Positions 47,609 to 58,131 are shown, numbered from the stretch's first letter. The stretch: DNA of 64,000 nt from Polynucleobacter sp. MWH-Spelu-300-X4 (GCF_018687515.1 NZ_CP061294.1:992001-1056000), one strand, 5' to 3'. Numbers and translations: made by a program. The notes: generated from the sequence alone by a model not told the origin.

Positions 47609-48820
47609 ATGTCCAGTTATAGACCTAAAAACTCTTCCCGCATTTCACCAGAAGCAGAACGCCTTGTATCTGACGCTCTTTCTTTGGCAGCCTCTGGCAG
47701 TCGAGTTGAAGATATTTTTTGGGAAAGTAAACTGCTAGAACGTCTTTTAAGGCTACTGCACGCACAAAATCAAAACGCTATTGAAAGCGCACTAGACCAA
47801 ACCTTAAAGATTAATCCTATCGCATTTGATGCGCTTGCGGAGAATGCTGAAACATTAGCGGAATCACTGACACTAGAGCATCAAGGTGAAACATGGGATG
47901 TCGTATTAATTGCCATTCCCATCATTGCTAGAACTCGTTACAGTATTCCATCGGGAAAATTAAGCACGGAAACAATTACTGCTACCGGCAATCAATTGCA
48001 CGGACAGATCGTTTCACAACACGCCCGCATTGCTTTAGTACCCTGGCTATATAGCATTGATCAAATGCCCCACTCTCATTGCCAAACTAGGTTATTACTT
48101 GAAAAGCTAGCTTCTGCAGCTGTTAATTCAAGTGAAATCAAGCTTGAGTTAAGAGACATGCCCGAAACAATTCCGGTTCTAGCAGACCCCCGCTATATTG
48201 TTGGTGCCGTGGCTGCACCTAGCGGGACACCTCTCTTTAGGTGGCAAGAAGAAAGTCCGCGCCGCCAAGAGAGAAGTGTTTGTTTACAACATTGGCAAAT
48301 CGGCATGCGGGACACAATTGCCGCAGTTATTCCTGGTTGCGAATTCGAGCTCACACTTCCAGAAGCGTACTTCACCAATTGCCGAGAAGCAGATAGAAAA
48401 ATTCGTCCTTTAAGCATCTTGGCCGCCGTTAATTATCTTGAATCCATGCTCAATGTCAGTTCAGCGGGATTATCTTGTGTCATAGGCGGGTTTGGTGAAG
48501 AACAATGTGACGAATACCGCATTTCTTTTGCGCTAAAAGGTTCCAAAGAAATTGTCTACGGTGTTGTATGGCCACTCTATGACCGAGAGCTTGTCGCTAA
48601 CGATGCCTTAAATGACATCTCTATTGATGACAGCCCGATACGTGAAATCTATGACACCATCAAAGTATCAGGAATTGATGATCAATTTAGGCACGCTGAA
48701 CTATTTAATCCAGAGGTATGCGAAGACTGTGGCGCCCCTATGTTTGTTGACCGTGCTGGCGAAATTGTTCATGCAGAAATGCCAGAAGACACTCCAGACC
48801 AACAACCTTTATTTCATTAA
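47609..48820 (+). CDS. DUF2863 family protein
   Basis: A 403-residue protein without signal peptide or membrane segment. The N-terminus SPEAERLVSDALSLAASGSR followed by VEDIFWESKL, and the C-terminal FNPEVCEDCGAPMFVDRAGE, match what I recall of DUF2863, a Burkholderiales family of unknown function. A CEDCGAP motif near residue 375 could bind metal, although only one Cys pair is present. It is convergent with yaaA, leaving only 3 bp between them. Confidence 0.8.
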   Translation: MSSYRPKNSSRISPEAERLVSDALSLAASGSRVEDIFWESKLLERLLRLLHAQNQNAIESALDQTLKINPIAFDALAENAETLAESLTLEHQGETWDVVLIAIPIIARTRYSIPSGKLSTETITATGNQLHGQIVSQHARIALVPWLYSIDQMPHSHCQTRLLLEKLASAAVNSSEIKLELRDMPETIPVLADPRYIVGAVAAPSGTPLFRWQEESPRRQERSVCLQHWQIGMRDTIAAVIPGCEFELTLPEAYFTNCREADRKIRPLSILAAVNYLESMLNVSSAGLSCVIGGFGEEQCDEYRISFALKGSKEIVYGVVWPLYDRELVANDALNDISIDDSPIREIYDTIKVSGIDDQFRHAELFNPEVCEDCGAPMFVDRAGEIVHAEMPEDTPDQQPLFH

Positions 48821-48823
48821 CAG

Positions 48824-49597
48824 TTACTGTTCTTTTCTTCTAAAAACTGGCTTTTCCGGAGAGCTTTCTTTCGGAGCGTACTGATAACCTTCTAAATCAA
48901 AATCTTTTAAACCCTCTGGTTTATCAACTTTGTTATCAATGATATATCGCGTCATCAAGCCTCTAGCGCGCTTAGCGTAGAAGGAAATAATTTTGTATTT
49001 GCCTGCTTTTTCGTCTTGGAAAACCGGTGCAACAATCGGATAAGTTAACTTAGCTGGCGCGACCGATTTGAAATACTCATCGGAAGCCAAATTGATCAAT
49101 GTTTGATTTTTATGTTGATCCAACTCTTTCTTGAGTGCTTGGGTAATCTTCTCTCCCCAAAATGCATACAGATCTTTACCAACCGCATTTTTAAAAGAAG
49201 TACCCATCTCTAATCGATAGGCCTGCATTAAATCTAAAGGCTTTAAAACACCATAAAGACCTGATAAAACTCTCACATGATCTTGAGCATAATCCAAAGA
49301 TTTTTTATTCAGGGTTTTAGCATCTAACCCCTCATAAACATCACCATTAAAAGCCAAAATAGCCTGTTTACTATTTTTAAAATTAAAGGTCTTCGACCAC
49401 TCACCAAATCTGGCCACATTTAATGCTGCCAACTTGTCAGATAAGTCCATTAATTCAGCGACTTCCTGAAGCGATAGCTTTTTGAGCTCACTAATTAATT
49501 TAGCGGATTCCCCAATAAAAATAGGCAACGTATGCTTATCCGTCGTGGGAGGAGTCTCATAATCCAAACTCTTGGCAGGCGAAAGTACGATCAACAT
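48824..49597 (-). CDS. yaaA: Peroxide stress protein YaaA
   Basis: A 257-residue UPF0246/YaaA protein that lowers free iron and limits DNA damage during H2O2 stress in E. coli and binds DNA. The N-terminus [14 protein letters not shown] and the motifs [20 protein letters not shown] and [14 protein letters not shown] are diagnostic. The frame runs further upstream, but the ATG at 49597 gives the family start. The divergent aminotransferase gene starts 18 bp away. Confidence 0.95.
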   Translation of the reverse strand: MLIVLSPAKSLDYETPPTTDKHTLPIFIGESAKLISELKKLSLQEVAELMDLSDKLAALNVARFGEWSKTFNFKNSKQAILAFNGDVYEGLDAKTLNKKSLDYAQDHVRVLSGLYGVLKPLDLMQAYRLEMGTSFKNAVGKDLYAFWGEKITQALKKELDQHKNQTLINLASDEYFKSVAPAKLTYPIVAPVFQDEKAGKYKIISFYAKRARGLMTRYIIDNKVDKPEGLKDFDLEGYQYAPKESSPEKPVFRRKEQ

Positions 49598-49615
49598 GGC
49601 AGAATAATAAAAATA

Positions 49616-50824
49616 ATGAATCCAAATAATAATACTTTGAGACAAATTAATCTGCCTACCAGACTGCCTAAGGTGGGAACAACCATTTTTACCGTCATGT
49701 CAGCGCTTGCCAATGAGTATCAAGCCATCAACCTAGGACAGGGATTCCCAGATTTTTCTTGTGACAGCCGATTGTTAGATGCTGTTAATGACGCCATGCG
49801 CGCAGACCACAATCAATATCCCCCAATGGCAGGCATTGCGCCACTTCGCGAGGGTATCAGTAAAAAAATAGCCCATTTATATAAGCATATATATGACCCT
49901 CTCACAGAGATCACTGTGACTGCAGGAGGCACTCAGGGTATTTTTACAGTCATCGCTTGCGCGGTTAGACCTGGTGATGAGGTGATTGTCATTGAACCAG
50001 TCTACGACTCCTACATCCCCGCCATTGAGACAGTTGGCGGTACAGCGATTCCTGTGCAGCTCGTTGTTGAAAGAAATGGCGAAGGAAAAATTACCGGATA
50101 CACCATTCCCTGGGATGCATTACAAAAAGCCATTACCTCTCACACCAGAATGATTATGATTAATTCACCACACAATCCAACCGGTATGGTGTGGGAAAAA
50201 TCAGACTTGGATAAATTAGCTGAACTGGTTAGAAACACCGACATCCTAATCTGTAGCGATGAAGTTTATGAACACATGGTCTACGATGGCCAACAACATC
50301 AAAGTGTCGCTCGCCACCCTGAGCTAGCAAATCGATCTTTCTTAATTTCAAGCTTTGGAAAAACATATCATGTAACTGGTTGGAAAGTTGGTTATGTGGC
50401 AGCACCAAAGCATCTCATGAATGAGTTCAGAAAAGTTCACCAGTTCAATGTATTTACAGTCAATACACCGATGCAATATGGTCTAGCTAAATATCTAGAA
50501 GACCCCGTACCGTACACTCAACTATCCAACTTCTACCAACAAAAAAGAGACTTTCTACGTAAAGGCTTAGAAGCAACACGTTTTAAATTACTACCTACAC
50601 CAGGTACCTATTTTCAATGCGTTGACTACAAACATTTGAATATCCCAGAAACACAGCTCAACGAAGCTGATTTCTGCCAATGGCTAACCAAAGAGATTGG
50701 TGTGGCTGCTATCCCCGTATCTGCGTTTTACGATAAAACCGTAGAATCTGGTGTCATACGATTTTGTTTTGCCAAACAACAAACCACCCTCCAACAAGCA
50801 CTAGAAAGACTATCCAAATTATGA
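49616..50824 (+). CDS. PLP-dependent methionine-type aminotransferase (YbdL-like)
   Basis: A 402-residue class I/II aminotransferase. Motifs: [13 protein letters not shown] near residue 40, [15 protein letters not shown] and the PLP Lys in [16 protein letters not shown] (about residue 248). It is closest in pattern to methionine aminotransferase YbdL and kynurenine aminotransferases. A longer frame exists, but the ATG at 49616 fits the family and leaves room for the yaaA start. It overlaps the next gene at ATGA. Confidence 0.88.
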   Translation: MNPNNNTLRQINLPTRLPKVGTTIFTVMSALANEYQAINLGQGFPDFSCDSRLLDAVNDAMRADHNQYPPMAGIAPLREGISKKIAHLYKHIYDPLTEITVTAGGTQGIFTVIACAVRPGDEVIVIEPVYDSYIPAIETVGGTAIPVQLVVERNGEGKITGYTIPWDALQKAITSHTRMIMINSPHNPTGMVWEKSDLDKLAELVRNTDILICSDEVYEHMVYDGQQHQSVARHPELANRSFLISSFGKTYHVTGWKVGYVAAPKHLMNEFRKVHQFNVFTVNTPMQYGLAKYLEDPVPYTQLSNFYQQKRDFLRKGLEATRFKLLPTPGTYFQCVDYKHLNIPETQLNEADFCQWLTKEIGVAAIPVSAFYDKTVESGVIRFCFAKQQTTLQQALERLSKL

Positions 50825-51489
50825 GTAAAAATAAATCAATGATTGACGTCTACAGCTGGCCAACACCAAACGGTCACAAAGTACACATCATGCTAGAAGA
50901 ATGTGGCTACCGTTTAGGTAAAGACTGGCAGGCACACCCCATTAATATTAGTAATGGCGATCAATTTAAAAAAGAATTTTTAGCCATCAGTCCTAACAAC
51001 AAAATACCTGCCATCGTTGATCCGAATGGTCCGGATGGAAAGCCTATTTCATTGTTTGAATCTGGCGCCATCTTGTTATACCTAGCATCCAAAACTGGAC
51101 GATTCCTACCAAAGACTACTCGTGGAAAATTTGAAGTCTTGCAATGGCTCATGTTTCAAATGGGCGGTGTTGGTCCGATGCTAGGTCAAACGCATCACTT
51201 CCGTCTATATGCGCCGCAAAAAATTGATTACGCGATTGATCGCTACACCAATGAAACTCGCCGTCTATATGGAGTTATGGATAAAGAGCTTGCTAAGAAG
51301 CCTTATATAGCTGGCAAGGAATACAGCATTGCTGATATCGCCATCTTCCCTTGGACCCGCTCTTGGAAAAATCAAGGCATTACCTTAGATGAATTCCCGA
51401 ATGTTAAACGTTGGCATGAAGCAATTGCAGCACGCCCGGCCGTTCAACGTGGTGTAGAAGTTTTAGCTAACTTAAGAAAACCTACTTAA
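50821..51489 (+). CDS. Glutathione S-transferase family protein (YfcG/YghU-like)
   Basis: A 222-residue protein with an N-terminal thioredoxin-like GST domain (YSWPTPNGHKVHIMLEECGY, then NKIPAIVD and LFESGAILLYLA with the glutathione-binding Glu-Ser) and a helical C-terminal domain with YSIADIAIFPW. The TPNG N-terminus places it near YfcG/YghU, which act as glutathione-dependent disulfide-bond reductases. The ATG overlaps the aminotransferase stop (ATGA), so they are coupled. Confidence 0.9.
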   Translation: MSKNKSMIDVYSWPTPNGHKVHIMLEECGYRLGKDWQAHPINISNGDQFKKEFLAISPNNKIPAIVDPNGPDGKPISLFESGAILLYLASKTGRFLPKTTRGKFEVLQWLMFQMGGVGPMLGQTHHFRLYAPQKIDYAIDRYTNETRRLYGVMDKELAKKPYIAGKEYSIADIAIFPWTRSWKNQGITLDEFPNVKRWHEAIAARPAVQRGVEVLANLRKPT

Positions 51490-51491
51490 GA

Positions 51492-52157
51492 TTATTTAGA
51501 CGGGTTAACTAAAAACTTCTGACACATCGCTTTAGCAAATACCCAGGCAGCAGGTAAGCCTGGGATAACAATCATGGCGATAGCTACCCATGAGAAATGC
51601 GCCTTCACCCATGGATGCTCACCAAGCATAAAACCAAGACTTGTCAAACTTCCCACCCATAAAATACCGCCAGTAATGTTGTAAGCAGAAAATTTTGAAT
51701 ATGACATCTGCGCAACACCCGCAACAAAGGGCGCAAATGTTCGAATGAAAGGTAAAAACCTTCCCACCACAATCGTCATGGGTCCATGTTTCTCATAAAA
51801 ATCATGTGTCTTATTAAAAGCATCTCGGTTAAACCAACGAGAGTTTTCCCAAGAAAATACTTTTGCGCCAATCAAACGTCCTACTGAGTAATTAAGCGCA
51901 TCACCCGAAATAGCTGCAATAACTAAAATTAATAGCAACACAGGCAAACTCATTCCGCCCACAGCCGCTATGGCACCAGAAATAAACAACAAAGAGTCAC
52001 CTGGCAAAAACGGCATCACAACCAAGCCAGTTTCCACAAAAATAATTGCAAATAACAATGCATAAACCCACGGCCCCCAAGAAGCCACAACTACCGTTAA
52101 GTGTTTATCTAAATGCAGAAAAAGATCTAATAGCTGAGAAAAATCAATCGTCATCAT
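51492..52157 (-). CDS. DedA family membrane protein
   Basis: A 221-residue polytopic inner-membrane protein of the DedA/SNARE-associated (VTT) family. It has the conserved ETGLVVMPFLPGDSLLFISG (about residues 42-61) and GRFLPFIRTFAPFVAG (about 131-146), whose charged residues are needed in E. coli YqjA/YghB. The family acts in lipid scrambling and undecaprenyl-phosphate recycling. Two tandem ATG codons begin the gene, which overlaps the purU stop by one base. Confidence 0.9.
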   Translation of the reverse strand: MMTIDFSQLLDLFLHLDKHLTVVVASWGPWVYALLFAIIFVETGLVVMPFLPGDSLLFISGAIAAVGGMSLPVLLLILVIAAISGDALNYSVGRLIGAKVFSWENSRWFNRDAFNKTHDFYEKHGPMTIVVGRFLPFIRTFAPFVAGVAQMSYSKFSAYNITGGILWVGSLTSLGFMLGEHPWVKAHFSWVAIAMIVIPGLPAAWVFAKAMCQKFLVNPSK

Positions 52158-53023
52158 TACTGGAATACCACTGTACTTTTACCGTTTAATAAAATGCGAT
52201 GCTCAGCATGCCATCTCACCGCTCTCGATAAAGCCATACACTCCACATCACGCCCTACAGCTGCCAATTGATCAGGGTTCATTGCATGATCCACACGCTC
52301 CACGCCCTGCTCAATAATTGGACCCTCATCCAAATCAGTGGTGACATAATGGGCTGTAGCACCTATTAACTTAACGCCACGTTGATGTGCCTGCCAATAA
52401 GGTTTAGCGCCTTTAAAACTTGGCAAAAAAGAATGGTGAATATTAATCGCCTTACCAGCCAGTTTCTCGCAAACAGCGGGCGACAGAATTTGCATATATC
52501 TAGCTAAAACAACTAAATCAATTTTCTCTTGATCAATCAAATCAAGTAATTGTTGTTCTTGCTCATCTTTACGCGCATCAGTAGCACTTGATAAAGGCAA
52601 ATGGTGGAAGGCAATCCCATATGTTTTTGCTAAACCTTCAAAATCCTTATGATTAGAAACAATTGCGGCAATTTCAATTGGCAAATAACCACTATGCGTT
52701 CTAAATAACAAATCATTAAGACAATGCCCTAGCTTGGAAACCATGATTAAGACTTTGGGCTTACTTGAGGCATCAAATAATTCCCATTCCATATCAAATT
52801 TCTGCCCAATATCTAAAAAACGTTTTTTCAACTCTAGAAGATCTAGGTTTTTTATTGTTTTATCAAAATGAATTCTCATAAAGAAGCGCCCTGTAAAGGT
52901 ATCGCTAAATTGAGCGGAATCCAAAATGTTGGCTGTTTCGCCAAATAAGAAATGGCTGACCGCATGAACAATTCCGGGGCGATCTGGGCACGCTATTTTG
53001 AGAATGAAACCTTGTGTCGACAT
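52157..53023 (-). CDS. purU: Formyltetrahydrofolate deformylase
   Basis: A 288-residue enzyme releasing formate from 10-formyltetrahydrofolate. The N-terminal ACT domain (LKIACPDRPGIVHAVSHFL) is followed by a formyltransferase-type catalytic domain with INIHHSFLPSFKGAKPY and GATAHYVTTDLDEGPII. Two ATG codons (53038 and 53023) and a TTG at 53044 are possible; 53023 has an AGGA element close by and gives the family length. It is in one strand pair with the dedA gene. Confidence 0.94.
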   Translation of the reverse strand: MSTQGFILKIACPDRPGIVHAVSHFLFGETANILDSAQFSDTFTGRFFMRIHFDKTIKNLDLLELKKRFLDIGQKFDMEWELFDASSKPKVLIMVSKLGHCLNDLLFRTHSGYLPIEIAAIVSNHKDFEGLAKTYGIAFHHLPLSSATDARKDEQEQQLLDLIDQEKIDLVVLARYMQILSPAVCEKLAGKAINIHHSFLPSFKGAKPYWQAHQRGVKLIGATAHYVTTDLDEGPIIEQGVERVDHAMNPDQLAAVGRDVECMALSRAVRWHAEHRILLNGKSTVVFQ

Positions 53024-53178
53024 ATTCCTATTATCCATGGTCAAACATTTGCTGAGGTATTAAAGCATTTTAATGGGATGATTTTAAGGAAAAGCCTCAA
53101 AATTGACATCCAAACTACATTATTTGGCTTAGCATCAGCTTAAACTTAGGGTTTTGACAAATTAATCAAAGGTTAGAT

Positions 53179-54030
53179 ATGAGTATCCAGTCTGTTGGCA
53201 TCATTGGCGCTGGCACGATGGGCAATGGTATTGCTCAAGCATGTGCAGTTTCTGGTTTAAATGTTGTGATGGTTGATATTAGCGATGCAGCCGTCCAAAA
53301 GGGATTAAGCACCATCTCTGGAAGCCTTGATCGTCTGATTAAAAAAGAAAAAATGACAGAAGCAGAAAAAACTGCAGCAATGTCACGCATTCAAACTAGC
53401 ACTGATTACAACAGCTTTAAATCTTGCGGCATGGTCATTGAGGCCGCAACCGAAAACTATGATTTAAAAGTAAAGATACTGAAGCAGTTAGATAGCATCG
53501 TATCTAAAGATGTCATCATCGCTACCAACACATCTTCTATCTCCATTACACAATTAGCTGCCCAAATTTCAGTGCCTGAGCGTTTTATTGGCATGCACTT
53601 CTTCAACCCAGTACCAATGATGGCCTTGGTTGAAATCATTCGTGGCTTACAAACTAATGATGTAACGCATGGTTTAGTCCAAGGTATGGCAAAAGCGCTA
53701 GGTAAAGAACCTATTACAGTCAAAAATGCGCCAGGCTTTGTAGTTAACCGCATCTTGATTCCTATGATCAATGAAGCGTTCTTTGTTTTAGCAGAAGGTA
53801 TAGCTACCCCTGAGGATATCGATGCTGGCATGAAGTTGGGCTGTAACCACCCTATTGGACCTTTAGCGCTAGCTGACATGATTGGGTTAGATACATGCTT
53901 GGCAGTTATGGAGGTTTACTTCAATAACTTCAATGATTCCAAATATCGCCCATGCCCACTATTAAGAGAAATGGTCGCAGCTGGCTATCTAGGTCGCAAA
54001 ACAAACAAAGGTGTTTATAACTACAATTAA
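53179..54030 (+). CDS. 3-hydroxybutyryl-CoA dehydrogenase
   Basis: A 283-residue NAD(P)-dependent enzyme with the Rossmann motif GIIGAGTMGNGIAQACA (residues 7-23) and the conserved catalytic His in GMHFFNPVPMM (about residue 139). NRILIPMINEAFFVLAEGIA and HPIGPLALADMIGLD in the C-terminal half complete the signature. Related to PaaH/HbdA; it may act in polyhydroxybutyrate or fatty-acid degradation. The DUF3429 gene follows after 3 bp. Confidence 0.93.
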   Translation: MSIQSVGIIGAGTMGNGIAQACAVSGLNVVMVDISDAAVQKGLSTISGSLDRLIKKEKMTEAEKTAAMSRIQTSTDYNSFKSCGMVIEAATENYDLKVKILKQLDSIVSKDVIIATNTSSISITQLAAQISVPERFIGMHFFNPVPMMALVEIIRGLQTNDVTHGLVQGMAKALGKEPITVKNAPGFVVNRILIPMINEAFFVLAEGIATPEDIDAGMKLGCNHPIGPLALADMIGLDTCLAVMEVYFNNFNDSKYRPCPLLREMVAAGYLGRKTNKGVYNYN

Positions 54031-54033
54031 AAT

Positions 54034-54501
54034 ATGTTGGCACCCATCACAAGATTTCTAGGATATGCAGGATTAATTCCTTTTATAGCCCTATCGGCCC
54101 TGGTTCAGTTTGCTGAACCACCGCTTGATTTTTGGGCGGCGAACTCTTTACTCATATATGGCGCTAGCATTGCCTCATTTGTAGGCGCTCTACATTGGGG
54201 ACCTCTACTCAGCCCCCAACCTCCTCACACCCACCAGCATTTCTGGAGAAGTACTGGTGCCTGGGTTTGGGGTGTTATCCCATCCTTATTGGCTTGGGTT
54301 GCGCTACACCTACCTTTCTCTTCGGGATATTTCTTAATTGCCCTGACCTTACTAACAGCCTTAATCATTGACCGTAGGCAATTTCATCATCTCATTGAAG
54401 ATGAGCTTTATTTAGCGGATTTTTTAAAGATGCGCACCATCCTCACTTTAGTTGCCACGCTGAGTCTTATCTTGGCAGGCATCGCCATTCAGGATTATTA
54501 G
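54034..54501 (+). CDS. DUF3429 family membrane protein
   Basis: A 155-residue protein with five hydrophobic segments. The pattern GASIASFVGALHWGPLL near residue 45 and WGVIPSLLAWVALHLP fits DUF3429, a membrane family of unknown function in proteobacteria. It is 3 bp after the hydroxybutyryl-CoA dehydrogenase gene and 13 bp before rarA, so a three-gene operon is likely. Confidence 0.82.
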   Translation: MLAPITRFLGYAGLIPFIALSALVQFAEPPLDFWAANSLLIYGASIASFVGALHWGPLLSPQPPHTHQHFWRSTGAWVWGVIPSLLAWVALHLPFSSGYFLIALTLLTALIIDRRQFHHLIEDELYLADFLKMRTILTLVATLSLILAGIAIQDY

Positions 54502-54514
54502 TCCTCGCCACTTC

Positions 54515-55828
54515 ATGCCCACAACCCAAGACTCATTCATTCCGTTAGCGGAAGCCTTAAGGCCTAAGCGCCTAGAGGATTTAGTAGGTCAAAGTCATCT
54601 GATGGGTGAAGGTAAACCTCTACATACGACATTTATCTCCGGCAAACCTCACTCGATGATTTTATGGGGGCCTCCTGGTGTCGGAAAAACAACGATTGCC
54701 CGCTTAACAGCTGGCGCATTTGACTGTGACTTTATTCCGCTATCAGCTGTTCTTGCTGGAGTTAAAGAAATTCGCCAAGCAGTTGATCAAGCTGAATTGA
54801 ACTTATCTCAATTTGGCAAACATACTATTTTGTTTGTTGATGAAATTCACCGCTTCAATAAAGCCCAACAAGATGCCTTACTTCCTTTTGTTGAATCAGG
54901 CTTAGTCACTTTCATCGGCGCCACCACAGAAAATCCCTCCTTCGAAGTTAATTCAGCTCTGCTATCTCGAGCACAAGTGTATGTACTCAAATCACTGGCG
55001 GCTGAAGATATGCAAGCCCTCTTGGAGAAAGCCAAAAAACAAAACTTAGTTCAACTTGAATTTGACGAGGATGCCAAGCAGTCTTTGATAGATCTTGCTG
55101 ATGGAGATGCAAGACGTTTTTTAAATTTACTTGAGCAAATTAATAATGCGGCTCAAACCAATCGCGTCACGCATGTATCGCTAGAGTTTTTAAGTAATGC
55201 CGTAGGCAGCAGCAATCGTAGATTTGATAAAGGCGGTGATTATTTCTATGATCAAATTTCTGCGCTACATAAATCTGTCAGAGGCTCTAATCCGGATGCG
55301 GCCCTATATTGGTTTTGCCGCATGATTGATGGTGGTGCCGACGCGAAATATTTAGCACGCAGAATTGTGCGCATGGCCTGGGAAGATATCGGATTAGCTG
55401 ATCCTAGAGCCATTCAGTTAGCCAATGACGCAGCCACGACTTATGAAAGATTAGGTAGCCCCGAGGGGGAGCTAGCACTTGCCCAGGCACTTATCTACCT
55501 TGCAGCAGCCCCAAAAAGCAATGCTGGTTACAACGCCTACAACGAGGCTCGAGCCTTTATCGCAAAAGATAAAACACGCGAAGTTCCCATTCATTTAAGA
55601 AATGCTCCGACCAAACTTATGAAAGAACTGGGTCATGGCAAAGCATATCGCTACGCCCACGATGAGGCTCATGCTTATGCGGCAGGAGAAACTTATCTAC
55701 CTGAAGGTGTTATGGAGCCGCATTGGTACCAACCAACAGACCGTGGCTTGGAAGCAAAAATTAAAGAAAAAATGGCCTTCCTAAAATCGTTAGATGACGC
55801 TGCCAAAAAAAATAGCTCCAATAAATAA
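54515..55828 (+). CDS. rarA: Replication-associated recombination protein A
   Basis: A 437-residue AAA+ ATPase of the clamp-loader-like RarA/MgsA/WRNIP1 family, which acts at stalled replication forks with SSB. Walker A is [12 protein letters not shown] (about residues 52-63) and Walker B is [20 protein letters not shown]. The sensor motif [19 protein letters not shown] and the C-terminal tetramerisation region with [18 protein letters not shown] are diagnostic. A strong terminator follows at once. Confidence 0.96.
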   Translation: MPTTQDSFIPLAEALRPKRLEDLVGQSHLMGEGKPLHTTFISGKPHSMILWGPPGVGKTTIARLTAGAFDCDFIPLSAVLAGVKEIRQAVDQAELNLSQFGKHTILFVDEIHRFNKAQQDALLPFVESGLVTFIGATTENPSFEVNSALLSRAQVYVLKSLAAEDMQALLEKAKKQNLVQLEFDEDAKQSLIDLADGDARRFLNLLEQINNAAQTNRVTHVSLEFLSNAVGSSNRRFDKGGDYFYDQISALHKSVRGSNPDAALYWFCRMIDGGADAKYLARRIVRMAWEDIGLADPRAIQLANDAATTYERLGSPEGELALAQALIYLAAAPKSNAGYNAYNEARAFIAKDKTREVPIHLRNAPTKLMKELGHGKAYRYAHDEAHAYAAGETYLPEGVMEPHWYQPTDRGLEAKIKEKMAFLKSLDDAAKKNSSNK

Positions 55829-55849
55829 ACCCGCTTCAAGCGGGTTTAT
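55825..55849. terminator. Bidirectional intrinsic terminator between rarA and fccB
   Basis: ATAAACCCGCTT, one base, AAGCGGGTTTAT, a near-perfect hairpin overlapping the rarA stop and followed by T-rich sequence. It lies between convergent genes and can serve both. Confidence 0.85.
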
Positions 55850-55871
55850 TTATTGTTATTAATGAGCTTAA

Positions 55872-57152
55872 TTAGGTCAACATATCCGCCCAAATGTTAC
55901 GTGCCCATGCCTGCGCGTACTCTCCCTCTAATGGATTAGCTGCAGCAGACAGACCGCCAGAGCCTGGCACAGTCAACATCGTGCGCTTCTCTGCATCGTA
56001 ACGATGAACACTTGACACATGCACAACATCAGTTGCAGAAACAAAGCTATAACAAGTGTTGTTATACACAGGCAACTGATTAACTTCTGCACCACTCAAA
56101 ATAGCCACTACCGCAGCTGCACAAGTCTTACCATGCTGATTGGCCATATGACCCGACTTAGGCATCAGTGGCGCCACCTGAATAGAATCACCCAAAACAT
56201 GCACATTCGGCGCAACTTTTGACTCAAATGTTAAGAAGTCCACTTCACACCAACGTGCGTTCATGTTCGCCAAACCTGTTGTTAAAGCAATTTTTCCCGC
56301 ACGCATTTGAGGCAATACATTTAGCACATCAGCTTTAATATCGTCATTAAATTCAAACTTAAGTGTTTTGCTCTTAGCATCCACATCCGTTAATAAATGT
56401 TTAGGGCGATATTCAACCATGCCAGCATAACGTGTAGCCCAAGCCGCTTTAAATAATCCTGGCTTAGATGTTACGTCATCATTAGCATCCAAAATTAATA
56501 CTTTGCTCTTAGGCTTGGCCTTCTTAAAGTAATCAGCTACCTGACAAGCACGCTCATAAGGCCCTGGAGGGCAACGATACGGGGCCAAAGGAATGGAAAT
56601 GGCAAAAACTCCTCCATCCCTCATCCCCTCTACTTGTTTTCTTAAAGCCAAAGTCTGAGGGCCAGCTTTCCATGCATGCAACACTTCTTCTTGAGCATTT
56701 GGCTTAAGCATACCTGGCAACTTCTCATAATTTAGATCAATACCAGGAGAAACAATTAAACGATCGTAAAACAAGGAGGCGCCACCAGCCAACCTCACTT
56801 GACGTTTAGCGACGTCAATAGAAACCACTGAATCTTTAACCAAATTAACACCATGGTTTTTTCTTAAACCCTCATAAGAAACTGTGATGTCCTCCATCTT
56901 CTTACTACCGCCAATCACCAAATTAGATAAAGGGCAGGAAATAAAATTCTGATCAGGTTCAATTAAAGTGACATCGGCAGTGTAATTAGAAAATTTACGG
57001 ACATATTTAGCAGCAGTAGTGCCACCATACCCACCGCCAATAACCACAACTTTTGCACCCTTGGCATTAATTTCAGTTGTTGCACAACCACTCAATGCTG
57101 TAACAGCAGCGCCCGCTCCAATAATTTGTATAAATTCACGTCTTTGCATCAT
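55872..57152 (-). CDS. fccB: Flavocytochrome c sulfide dehydrogenase flavoprotein subunit (FccB/SoxF-like)
   Basis: A 426-residue periplasmic flavoprotein oxidising sulfide. The twin-arginine-type signal is QRREFIQIIGAGAAVTALSG. The FAD motif is VVVIGGGYGGTTAAKYVRK (about residues 34-52). The Cys carrying covalent FAD is in FISCPLSNLVIGG (about residue 73). A redox Cys pair is expected from YRCPPGPYERACQ (about residue 194) and NNTCYSFVS (about residue 366). The cytochrome gene just upstream (10-bp gap) should encode its electron acceptor. Confidence 0.9.
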   Translation of the reverse strand: MMQRREFIQIIGAGAAVTALSGCATTEINAKGAKVVVIGGGYGGTTAAKYVRKFSNYTADVTLIEPDQNFISCPLSNLVIGGSKKMEDITVSYEGLRKNHGVNLVKDSVVSIDVAKRQVRLAGGASLFYDRLIVSPGIDLNYEKLPGMLKPNAQEEVLHAWKAGPQTLALRKQVEGMRDGGVFAISIPLAPYRCPPGPYERACQVADYFKKAKPKSKVLILDANDDVTSKPGLFKAAWATRYAGMVEYRPKHLLTDVDAKSKTLKFEFNDDIKADVLNVLPQMRAGKIALTTGLANMNARWCEVDFLTFESKVAPNVHVLGDSIQVAPLMPKSGHMANQHGKTCAAAVVAILSGAEVNQLPVYNNTCYSFVSATDVVHVSSVHRYDAEKRTMLTVPGSGGLSAAANPLEGEYAQAWARNIWADMLT

Positions 57153-57162
57153 GCGCTCCTAA

Positions 57163-57492
57163 TTATTTAGTTTTAGCCGCTGGCTTTTCATGAGGTAAAG
57201 CCGCAAAGTAACCTGCAATCGCCTCAATTTGCTCATCAGAATAGCCCTTGCTTAACTGATGCATCACCGAAGCCACACGCTTACCTGATTGATAGTCTTT
57301 CATCTTTTCAATCAAATCTGATTTTTTTTGTCCCGCCAAACTAGCCATGCCACCCTCTGAATATCCATCTGTACCATGGCAGGCGAAACAAGAAGATGCC
57401 CATTGCTTCACCTGCAATGACTGCGCATACGCTCCAATAGATACAGCACTTAGTGCGCTTATTAATAACCCACTTATGAATAGTTTTTTCAT
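57163..57492 (-). CDS. fccA: Cytochrome c class I, probable FccA-like partner
   Basis: A 109-residue exported monohaem cytochrome. Signal peptide KKLFISGLLISALSAVSIGA YA; haem site SSCFACHGTDGYSEGG (about residues 34-49) and a likely Met axial ligand in ASVMHQLSKGYSDEQ. The TTG at 57495 in frame is less likely than the ATG at 57492. It precedes fccB by 10 bp and is therefore the expected haem subunit of flavocytochrome c; the family match by itself is generic. Confidence 0.85.
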   Translation of the reverse strand: MKKLFISGLLISALSAVSIGAYAQSLQVKQWASSCFACHGTDGYSEGGMASLAGQKKSDLIEKMKDYQSGKRVASVMHQLSKGYSDEQIEAIAGYFAALPHEKPAAKTK

Positions 57493-57642
57493 CAATCAAT
57501 TCCCCCTCATGTTATTAAGATATTAACTCCTAAGATTTATAACAACCCTTGGGGTTTCACCCTAAAGTTAGTTTTAATCTCTAACTATGGAGATTGTTTC
57601 TAATCTTGCTCAAGAAAGCAAATAAGCAAAAGATAAGGTCAT

Positions 57643-58131
57643 TTATTTTTGAGCATATTTACTAAGCTCAAAGAAATCTAAGTCAATCATCAAACCGTAA
57701 TCTTTTTGAATAACTATACCCCGTTTATCCAAGATATAAAGTTCCGGCACCCCCCTACGCTTACCAATCGCCTGACTTAACTGAGGAGTCATCATAGCAA
57801 CGGGGAAATCATAATTATTTTTATTCATGTAATTAACCACCAAAGATTCTTGCTTATCAATAGATAGGGTCAATACATTTAAAGAATGCGGGGGTATTTT
57901 TTTAACTAACTGGTCTAGATGAACATTTTGCTTTTTACAAAATGGGCACCAAGTTGCCCAAACCTGAACCAAAGTATTTCTCTGATTCCAATATGCTTGA
58001 TCCATTACTCGACCATCAACAGTCGTAACAGTCCCAAGCAATAATTGATCACCAACCTCAATAGCAAAAATGGTTGGCACATAGCCAACCACGCTGCAAA
58101 AAAATAAAATTGATAAATAAATTCTTAACAA
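57643..58131 (-). CDS. TlpA-like thioredoxin-fold protein
   Basis: A 162-residue exported or membrane-anchored thioredoxin-like protein. An N-terminal hydrophobic segment (LSILFFCSVVGYVPTIFA) precedes the active-site WCPFCKKQN (about residue 62) and a cis-Pro loop GVPELYILD near residue 136. Such proteins reduce periplasmic disulfides, for example cytochrome c maturation thiols, or as SoxW the SoxY protein. The likely start is a TTG 3 bp after the nitroreductase gene. It is upstream of the fcc pair across 150 bp. Confidence 0.82.
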   Translation of the reverse strand: MLRIYLSILFFCSVVGYVPTIFAIEVGDQLLLGTVTTVDGRVMDQAYWNQRNTLVQVWATWCPFCKKQNVHLDQLVKKIPPHSLNVLTLSIDKQESLVVNYMNKNNYDFPVAMMTPQLSQAIGKRRGVPELYILDKRGIVIQKDYGLMIDLDFFELSKYAQK

